Below the pieces are notes generated by a model. The model did no database searches, had not been told where the DNA came from, and saw nothing but the letters and a program-made list of their open reading frames with translations. A stretch of DNA of 64,000 bases from Polyangium sp. y55x31 (GTDB lineage Bacteria; Myxococcota_A; Polyangia; Polyangiales; Polyangiaceae): positions 1 to 64,000 of the forward strand of contig NZ_JARZHG010000017.1 in NCBI RefSeq assembly GCF_029946505.1, written 5' to 3'. The stretch's first letter is position 1. Each line of letters begins with the position of its first letter. Of the stretch, positions 1 to 6,218 are shown in pieces. The position numbers and the translations under genes are program-made.

Positions 1-120
1 ACACCTGCATATGTCGTCAGCAATCAAAAATGTACCGACGACTGGACCGAGCCTCGTTCGATTGATCCTACAAAGTGGGATGTTGGAGCCGATGGACCTA
101 CTCGACGGTTTATGAGATGA
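1..120. other. Left-edge non-coding or degraded stretch
   Basis: This stretch is visibly less GC-rich than the rest of the window and shows no convincing reading frame. The frame that becomes the downstream TPR-like protein is open from the window edge but is cut by a TGA at 118–120. It may be an intergenic region or the decayed 5' part of that gene. No clear promoter hexamers stand out. Confidence 0.4.
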
Positions 121-741
121 GTTCTAGCATGCACCCAGTTCAATCGGTGCTGGCCGCTTCTTCACCTTGCCAACGAGGCGTCTGCGAGCGGAAACGCAGC
201 CGAGGCCCAACGTCTGCGCGAGGAGGCCAAGCGGCTCATGGAGGGGTGCCTCGATATCTTCCGGAATGCGAGAGACGCCATCCGTGAAGCCGGAGCGCGC
301 TCCGCGCTGGCCGATGTTTGGCATGAGCTCGGCGACTCAGCACAGGCCATCCAACAAGCATGGATGGCGCTCGACGTGCGAAATACACACTCCGATCCAC
401 AAGATCGCTCGGGCTCGCACCATAATCTTTCCATCTATCTCCAGAAAACCGGCCGAGGAACGGAGGCTGCCAAGCACTGGCTCGCGGGGTTTGCGTACGA
501 CCTCGCGACCGGCGTTGACCTGCAGGGCTCACTCCAGGCCTTGCCCTTCCATCGCCAGGTGGCCACCACCCGCAGCGAAATCTTCACCGTGCCGCCCCTC
601 GCGTCGCTCCTCCAGGATCCCGAATTTTCCCCTCTCCGCCAGTTCCTCGCCGACCGAGGCGAGGACATCGAAGCCCTCGACGTCGAAATTCGCGCCGCCA
701 TCGAAACGGCCTCCGGCCCAAGGACGAGCGACCACTCGTAA
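121..741 (+). pseudogene. TPR-like protein fragment, 5' end degraded
   Basis: After the TGA at 118–120 this frame stays open to the TAA at 741 and reads as helical, TPR-like sequence. Alternating A-x-L-G-D and N-L-A patterns and a W-H-E-L-G-D-S-A-Q-A segment suggest a tetratricopeptide protein. The TPR-like character begins well before the first ATG at 238, and there is no ATG or GTG between 121 and 238, so the natural start seems lost. The last part (about 60 codons) has an L-L-Q-D-P-E-F-x-P-L-R segment that I do not recognise. I infer the 3' remnant of a longer TPR gene. A shorter functional protein of 167 residues starting at 238 is the alternative. The downstream lipoprotein gene begins 20 bp later on the same strand. 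Confidence 0.45.
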
Positions 742-761
742 GCCGAGGCGCTCTTCATCCC

Positions 762-3401
762 ATGAAACGCTCCCTTCTCCTCCTCCTCGCCCTCCTCGCA
801 GCCTGCGGCGGCGCCCCCGCCTCGCCTTCCGCCCCGCAGCACCCCTCCGCCCCAGCCTCCACGCCATCCGCCCCCGGCGCCACCTCGCCAGCTTCGCTCC
901 TCCCGCGACCGACATTTGACCTCCCGCCCGCCGAAGGCCCGTCCGCTTCGCTCGCCGACGCCGTCCGGGCGAGCCAGACCATTGCCGTGGGCACGATCTC
1001 CGAGATTCACGCCTTCGCGCGCCCCTGCGAGGTCGACCTCGTCCTCGAAATGCGCACCGAAATGGTCCTCGGCGGCCGTGCGCCGCGGGGGGGCCCCTTG
1101 CTCGTGGCTTTTCCGCGCGCCGCGGACGCGAGCAAAGGCTGCGAGCGCATACCGCTCGGATATCGCGGCGCCCCCGCCCCGTCGCGCCTCGCCGTCGGGC
1201 AACGCCTCGTCTTTTTCGTGGGCGGGCGCCATGAGGTGGAGCGGAATGCCGCGCGCCTCGCGCCGCGCTGGGACCAGCATCTTCTCCACGATTACAGCGT
1301 CCTCGGCGAGGATCTGCTCGCCATCGCGGACGTCGACGAGATCCCCGCCGTCGTGCGCCTGCGCGGGCCGCTCGTCACCGACGTGCAGCTCTCGCCCCTC
1401 GCCGGAAAACCCTCGCTGCGCGTCGAGGGCGATGTCGCGATCGACACGGCGACCGGCCTCGCGTGGCAGCGGGACGTCGCGAAACGAGAGCTCCAGATCG
1501 TCTCCGCCACGCGCCATTGCGAGAGCCTCGTGCTCGGCGGTCACGACGATTGGCGCTTGCCTCGCTACTTCGAGCTCCTCTCCATCGTCGACCACGGCCG
1601 CGGGAGCCCCGCGCTCGACCCTTCCGTCTTTCGCGGCCCAGCCGACGGCCTCTTGTGGTCCAGCACCGACGACGCCGGCTCCCCCTGGGTCCTCGACTCC
1701 TCCGACGGAAACCTTCATTCGACCCATTACGACGATCCGAGCCCGTACGGCCAGTACAACGTCCGCTGCGTGCGCTCCGCCGAGGGCCCCTCGCTGCGCG
1801 CCGCGCTGCCCACCGCGCGTTATCGAAAGGCCGGCGGGCTCGTCGAGGACACGCTCCAGCGGCTCGGGTTTTCAGGCGCAATCGCCGAACCCATGCGCTG
1901 GGCCGAGGCGCAGGCGTTCTGCGCGGCGAAGGTCGAGGCCGGCCACGACGATTTTCGGCTCCCCACCGTGCGCGAGCTCATGACTTTGTCCGAGGCGAGC
2001 CTTTGCGAGGAGCTCTGGCAGGACGATTCGCAGGGCGAGCAGGGGCTGTGGACGTCGACGCTCGATCCCAGCGACAAGGGCCGCGCATTCCAGGTGCGAA
2101 ACCTCTGCTCGGCGCAGTACTGGTCCGAACGGACGGTCGGGCCGCCCGAACTCGCGAACGAGGGCGAGGATCACGCGCGTTTCCGGGCCCTGTGCGTGCG
2201 TGACCTCCCGCCGCTCCCCAAAGCCGGGGCCCTGGTTCAGAGCCGTTACCCGAGCGGCCACGTCTTCGCCGAGGGCGCGTTGCGTCATGGCAAGAGGCAC
2301 GGCACGTGGACGTACCACCACGATCAGGGCCCCCCGTGGATGCGCCTCGAATATCGGGACGGCGTGCTCGAGGGGGCTGTTTCGATTTTTCACGACAGCG
2401 GCGAGCGCCTCGCCGAGGGCGCGTTCGCCGCCGGCGCGCCGACGGGGACGTGGACGCATTTCGATGTGCTCGGGCGGCGTGAATTCGTCGTGCCCTACGA
2501 ACGGGGCTTGCGCTCCGGGCGATCGACGACGTACACGCCCGATGGATCGAAGCTGCTCCGCGAAGAGACCTGGGCCGCGGGCCTGCGGCACGGGCCGGTC
2601 GTCGCTCACGACGAGGAGACGGGGAAGAAGGTGAGCGTGACGCACTACGCAGCCGGCCTTCGCGAAGGCGCCGTCGAGACGTTTCACCCGAGCGGCAGCC
2701 GCGCCATGAGCGGCCAATATCAGCAGGATAGGCCCACCGGCACCTTCACGCGTTTCCATCCGAACGGCGCGCGCGCCGCCGTCTTTTCGTTCCGCGAGGG
2801 CGAGCTCGACGGCCCGTACGAATCCTTTCACCCGGACGGCAAGCCCCACGAGAAAGGCACGTACCATGATGGCCTGCGCGATGGACCCTGGATTGCGCTG
2901 TATCCCTCGGGCAAGCGCATGGAGGAGGGCGATTTCCAGCGAGGCACGGGGACATTGCGCGCATTCCAGGAGAACGGCAAGCTACGGCACGAGCAGCCGA
3001 TCGTGGGAGGGCTCCGCGAGGGGCTGAGCGTGTCTTTCCGAGACGACGGATCGAAGGACTACGAGATCGGCTTCTCGCGCGATCTCCTCGACGGCCCTTG
3101 GCGCGAGTACGATCGGAACGGGAAATTGACGTTCGAACGGCATTTCGTGAAAGGCCGGGAGCACGGGCTGTACGTGCGGTTTCACCCGAATGGACAGAAG
3201 TCCGAGGAGGGCACGTACGCGCATGGCCAGAAGGTCGGCCCTTATCGGCGCTGGGACGAGGACGGCAAGATCGCCGAGGAAGGCGAATTCCAGGCCGGGC
3301 TGTACCATGGGACGTGGACCGACTACCACGCGGGCAAGCCCGTCGTGCGTCGGTTCTACGAGCGCGGGGTCGAAGTGCGTGATTTCGAGCGTGTCCGGTG
3401 A
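762..3401 (+). CDS. Lipoprotein with two DUF1566-like domains and MORN-variant repeats
   Basis: An 879-residue predicted lipoprotein. The N-terminus is a hydrophobic leader ending in a lipobox (L-L-A-A-C, Cys15) followed by a Pro/Ser/Ala linker. Residues about 230–345 resemble DUF1566 (G-L-A-W-Q, D-D-W-R-L-P near the start, L-W-S-S-T, and R-C-V-R-S at the end). A second, more diverged copy follows at about 360–485 (D-D-F-R-L-P, L-W-T-S-T). From about 490 to the end there are some 15 units of 22–23 residues with the pattern G-x-x-x-G-x-W/Y-x-x-Y/F-x-x-x-G-x-x-x-x-E-G, matching the MORN variant repeat of YwqK-family proteins. It is presumably anchored in the cell envelope; the function is unknown. 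The stop codon overlaps the next gene by 4 nt. Confidence 0.8.
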   Translation: MKRSLLLLLALLAACGGAPASPSAPQHPSAPASTPSAPGATSPASLLPRPTFDLPPAEGPSASLADAVRASQTIAVGTISEIHAFARPCEVDLVLEMRTEMVLGGRAPRGGPLLVAFPRAADASKGCERIPLGYRGAPAPSRLAVGQRLVFFVGGRHEVERNAARLAPRWDQHLLHDYSVLGEDLLAIADVDEIPAVVRLRGPLVTDVQLSPLAGKPSLRVEGDVAIDTATGLAWQRDVAKRELQIVSATRHCESLVLGGHDDWRLPRYFELLSIVDHGRGSPALDPSVFRGPADGLLWSSTDDAGSPWVLDSSDGNLHSTHYDDPSPYGQYNVRCVRSAEGPSLRAALPTARYRKAGGLVEDTLQRLGFSGAIAEPMRWAEAQAFCAAKVEAGHDDFRLPTVRELMTLSEASLCEELWQDDSQGEQGLWTSTLDPSDKGRAFQVRNLCSAQYWSERTVGPPELANEGEDHARFRALCVRDLPPLPKAGALVQSRYPSGHVFAEGALRHGKRHGTWTYHHDQGPPWMRLEYRDGVLEGAVSIFHDSGERLAEGAFAAGAPTGTWTHFDVLGRREFVVPYERGLRSGRSTTYTPDGSKLLREETWAAGLRHGPVVAHDEETGKKVSVTHYAAGLREGAVETFHPSGSRAMSGQYQQDRPTGTFTRFHPNGARAAVFSFREGELDGPYESFHPDGKPHEKGTYHDGLRDGPWIALYPSGKRMEEGDFQRGTGTLRAFQENGKLRHEQPIVGGLREGLSVSFRDDGSKDYEIGFSRDLLDGPWREYDRNGKLTFERHFVKGREHGLYVRFHPNGQKSEEGTYAHGQKVGPYRRWDEDGKIAEEGEFQAGLYHGTWTDYHAGKPVVRRFYERGVEVRDFERVR

Positions 3402-4621
3402 CGGCGATGCACGTGCGGTTCCTTCGCCTGACGTGCCCCAAGAGCCCCGCGGGCCCGCCCATTTATCGCGCCCTTTCGCTCGTGGACGACCGCTTCGTGG
3501 CGAACGTCCACGGCCCCGATCTCCACGTCCTCGACCTCGAACGAGGCGACGGCGCCGAGCCGCTCCTCGTCCTCGAAGACACGGGCAACCACGCGTTCGC
3601 CTCGAATACCCTCGTGACGTACGACGAGGCGCGCGGCTTTCGTCGGTTCGTCCGCGAGGGGGAGCGCTTCGTGGAGGCGTCGCGGTTCGTCTTTCCGGAG
3701 CGGCCCGCGCCGTGGCCCACGCACCTCGTGCTCTCGCCTTCCGGGCGTTTTTTATGCTTCGAGCTGATGCCCGCGCCCGGGGTGAAAGGCTGTCGGGTCG
3801 TGCTGATGGACGCGACGCGGGGCGAGGTGCTTGCGGTTCACGAGCGTCATCTCTCGGCGCGGGCCTCGTTTTCGTGGCTCGACGGCGCGGAGGTCCTGTT
3901 TTTGTCGGCGACGAGCTACATGGACGTGCGGCTCCTCGACGCAGCGAGCGGGCGCACGTTGCAATCGTACGAGGCCACGGAGAGCTGGGACTTTTGCCAC
4001 ACCAACTACGAGCTGTCCGCGGACGGCGAGCGCCTGCTCGCCTTCGGTTGCGTCTGGGCCGCGCCGTACGAGGTGCGGCTCTACGATGCGCGGCCCTGGA
4101 CGCGAGGGACCGAGGCGAAGAGCGAAGGATTTCCGCTACCGCGCTTGTATCGGCAAAACGAGGATCTCCAGTACGAAACGGTGTTCCGCGCGCGGTTCGT
4201 CCCGACCCGAGATGGGCTCTTCGACGTGCTATCGTTCGTCGACCTGCAAGCCCTGCAAGAGCTCGAACCGGACGACGTGCGGGACCTCGAGGAGGGGCTT
4301 TCCGAGACGAACCTGACCATCCTCGCGGCCGCGCGAGGGATACGCGCCGAGACGGCGTTGCTGCAGCGGCGCGTGGATCCACGCACGGGCAAGGTCGTGT
4401 CCTTTCGTCTCGTGCCCTCCTGGGAGACCGACGAACCCCATGTGCACATCCTGCCGGACCATCGGGCGATCGTGATTCGCAACGGGATTCAATGGTTCGA
4501 CGGGGAGGAGATGCACGACGTGGCGTCGTTCGAGGCGCCGCGCGGCTGGTTCGAGTCGGCGGTGACGCAGGACGGGAAAACGGTCGTGGTGCGGGAGCTC
4601 GTGGAGACGAAGTCGCAGTAA
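3398..4621 (+). CDS. Uncharacterised protein, possibly beta-propeller
   Basis: A 407-residue protein starting at a GTG that overlaps the preceding TGA in a GTGA arrangement; an ATG three codons later is an alternative start. No signal peptide, lipobox or membrane segment is visible, so it is probably cytoplasmic. Repeated strand patterns such as D-D-R-F-V-A-N-V, L-x-V-L-D-L and L-S-P-S-G-R-F suggest a WD40/YncE-like beta-propeller, but no diagnostic blade motif repeats cleanly. Translational coupling to the DUF1566/MORN lipoprotein suggests the two act together. I do not recognise a family with certainty. Confidence 0.65.
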   Translation: MTAMHVRFLRLTCPKSPAGPPIYRALSLVDDRFVANVHGPDLHVLDLERGDGAEPLLVLEDTGNHAFASNTLVTYDEARGFRRFVREGERFVEASRFVFPERPAPWPTHLVLSPSGRFLCFELMPAPGVKGCRVVLMDATRGEVLAVHERHLSARASFSWLDGAEVLFLSATSYMDVRLLDAASGRTLQSYEATESWDFCHTNYELSADGERLLAFGCVWAAPYEVRLYDARPWTRGTEAKSEGFPLPRLYRQNEDLQYETVFRARFVPTRDGLFDVLSFVDLQALQELEPDDVRDLEEGLSETNLTILAAARGIRAETALLQRRVDPRTGKVVSFRLVPSWETDEPHVHILPDHRAIVIRNGIQWFDGEEMHDVASFEAPRGWFESAVTQDGKTVVVRELVETKSQ

Positions 4622-4624
4622 CGA

Positions 4625-4653
4625 AGGACGGCGCGGGCGAGGGATACCGTCCT
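4625..4653. terminator. Possible hairpin between convergent genes
   Basis: A 7-bp inverted repeat (AGGACGG at 4625–4631 with CCGTCCT at 4647–4653) lies in the 31-bp gap between two convergent stop codons. There is no T-run, so if it acts as a terminator it is not a classic intrinsic one. Confidence 0.3.
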
Positions 4654-5378
4654 CACGGCGCGTCTTCGCCGGTGCCGCCGCCGTGGGTGGCTTGCCACTC
4701 CCTCTGCGCCTTCGATGGCATGTCTCGGGTCATCTCTGCGAGCGCGCGCATGCTTTCTCCGAGCGAGTTCCGGACTGGCATCTCGACGGCAAATTCCTCT
4801 GCCACCGCCTCCGCGACGCTCCGCCACTTTTCATGGACCGGCTGTCCGAGGTTTTTTGAAAGCTCGACCAGTGTATCAAAATAATATGGCGCGGACGATA
4901 CGTACATCGAATCTTGATGGCTGAATGCCTCTTCGAAGGTCTCCAAGGCTTCTCGATGCCTTCCGAGCGCCCGCAGGTTCCGCGCTCTTGCATCGCCGTA
5001 TGCCCATCGAGCTGTGACGTTCTCGAATCCAAGCTGTGCCACCGCTTCCGACGCTTGCAGCGCCTCCGTGTATCTACCAGCTTGGTGGAGGATGAACGCG
5101 CGCGTCGACGCGACGCTCCGAGCCAGCCACCCCGTGTGATCCCGATGGCGATTCGCTTCCCAGATGGCATTCAGGCAATCGAGAGCCTGATCCGATCGTT
5201 CGCTCGTCGCCAGCTCGTACATGTAGATGAATTTGTCTTCGATCGCGTCCTGTACGGCCATACGGTCGAGGCAGCTCGCACAGAGCATTTCATCCATCTT
5301 GCCGCGGGTGTACCTCTGCATGGCAGGATGCTTTTTGCAAACAGAACAAGTCTGCGAGGGCTCACCGGGATCTTGCAT
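4653..5378 (-). CDS. Zinc-ribbon plus TPR-like protein
   Basis: A 241-residue protein without signal peptide. The N-terminal 40 residues carry two CxxC pairs (Cys11/Cys14 and Cys33/Cys36), a likely structural zinc site. The rest is helical with TPR-like periodicity (A-G-R-Y-T-E-A-L-Q-A, L-G-R-H-R-E-A-L-E-T-F). It starts 6 bp after the end of the upstream minus-strand gene, so the two are almost certainly co-transcribed. I do not recognise a named family. A role as cytoplasmic partner or immunity-type protein of the upstream Cys-tailed protein is only a guess from gene order. Confidence 0.65.
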   Translation of the reverse strand: MQDPGEPSQTCSVCKKHPAMQRYTRGKMDEMLCASCLDRMAVQDAIEDKFIYMYELATSERSDQALDCLNAIWEANRHRDHTGWLARSVASTRAFILHQAGRYTEALQASEAVAQLGFENVTARWAYGDARARNLRALGRHREALETFEEAFSHQDSMYVSSAPYYFDTLVELSKNLGQPVHEKWRSVAEAVAEEFAVEMPVRNSLGESMRALAEMTRDMPSKAQREWQATHGGGTGEDAP

Positions 5379-5384
5379 GATGTT

Positions 5385-6056
5385 TTACTCCTTCATGCGG
5401 ACTCGGTTCGGAGGGGGATCGCCAGGACGCGGACAATTTCTGCGAAGCCACTCGCCCTCGTGGTTGATGCAGTAGCCAAAACATTCGCCGCACTGCTTGA
5501 ATTCGCCGAAATCCTTGTTCCAATCCGGCTGTCTTCGATCTTCCAGACACTCATCCAAGAGCGCTCTACACTTCTTCTCCACGCTCCTCGGCCGCCTGTG
5601 GATCGCCTCGGCCGTCTCCTGCACCGCATGCACGGTGACCACCACGACGATCGTATCCCCCGCAGCAACGATCAGCACCGGCACGAGGCTCACGGCGCCC
5701 CCCAGGACCACGACGTTCCCCATCAGGCCGCGCGCGTGCGGTGACACCATCATGCTCTCGGACGCCGACGATCGCAGCGGCGTGACGACGCCGGGCAACG
5801 ACATGCCGCTGAGCGCGTGCTCCATACAGGCCTCGATCTCCCGATCGTCGAGCTCCGACTCCCGCATCTTGGCCTCGCGGACCTCTCCGCTCTCCGCCAC
5901 GTCGACGTCGAAGACGATGGCGTAGTGGGTGCCCTTCAGCCGACCGGCGCCATGCTCGGCGCACGCCTCGAGCTCGGAGACCGTCGCCGCCGGGACCGTC
6001 CGGCCTTCGGGGACGCCCGTGGAGACCGAGACGCTGGACCTCATCGACGGGATCAT
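5385..6056 (-). CDS. Membrane protein with energy-transducer-like N-domain and Cys-rich tail
   Basis: About 223 residues from the ATG at 6056, which has a GAGG six bases upstream; a GTG at 6074 and an ATG at 6044 are alternatives. The N-terminal third (E-L-E-A-C near the start, then F-D-V-D-V and L-D-D-R-E-I-E-A-C-M) resembles the C-terminal domain of AgmX/PglI-type proteins of myxobacteria. A hydrophobic stretch in the middle (G-N-V-V-V-L-G-G-A and following) could cross the membrane once or twice. The last 55 residues are Cys-rich (C-G-E-C-F-G-Y-C, then R-N-C-P-R-P). I remember similar tails in other Polyangiales proteins but cannot name the family. It leads a two-gene unit with the zinc-ribbon/TPR gene. 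Confidence 0.6.
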   Translation of the reverse strand: MIPSMRSSVSVSTGVPEGRTVPAATVSELEACAEHGAGRLKGTHYAIVFDVDVAESGEVREAKMRESELDDREIEACMEHALSGMSLPGVVTPLRSSASESMMVSPHARGLMGNVVVLGGAVSLVPVLIVAAGDTIVVVVTVHAVQETAEAIHRRPRSVEKKCRALLDECLEDRRQPDWNKDFGEFKQCGECFGYCINHEGEWLRRNCPRPGDPPPNRVRMKE

Positions 6057-6204
6057 CGTGAGCCTCACGCGCACGGCGAGGGAAGCCGCAGACGCGGCGG
6101 CGCGGGAGCTCGGCGAGCCGGCCCTCGCGACGGCGTTCGAGCTGTCGACCCTGCATAAGCGTTATGCGAAGAAGAAGGCCGAGGAGCCGGTGCAGGAAGG
6201 CTGA
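6019..6204 (+). CDS. Small helical ORF, doubtful
   Basis: A 61-residue frame starting at GTG 6019 reads as an acidic-then-basic helical protein (T-L-D-L-I-D-G-I-I, A-A-R-E-L-G-E-P-A-L, then H-K-R-Y-A-K-K-K). Its amino-acid make-up is protein-like. It overlaps the 5' end of the minus-strand gene ending at 6056, and no good ribosome binding site precedes the GTG. Both strands share the same GC-rich third position here, so codon bias cannot decide. Without it, about 160 bp (6057–6218) would be non-coding between the two minus-strand genes. Confidence 0.35.
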   Translation: METETLDLIDGIIVSLTRTAREAADAAARELGEPALATAFELSTLHKRYAKKKAEEPVQEG

Positions 6205-6218
6205 TCCAGGACCAACGC

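Noticed and set aside
435-1727. A 430-codon minus-strand frame opposite the lipoprotein gene
   Set aside because: It mirrors the GC-rich codon positions of the plus-strand gene, is dominated by Arg/Gly/Ala and shows no domain; the plus-strand product has a leader, DUF1566 and MORN repeats.
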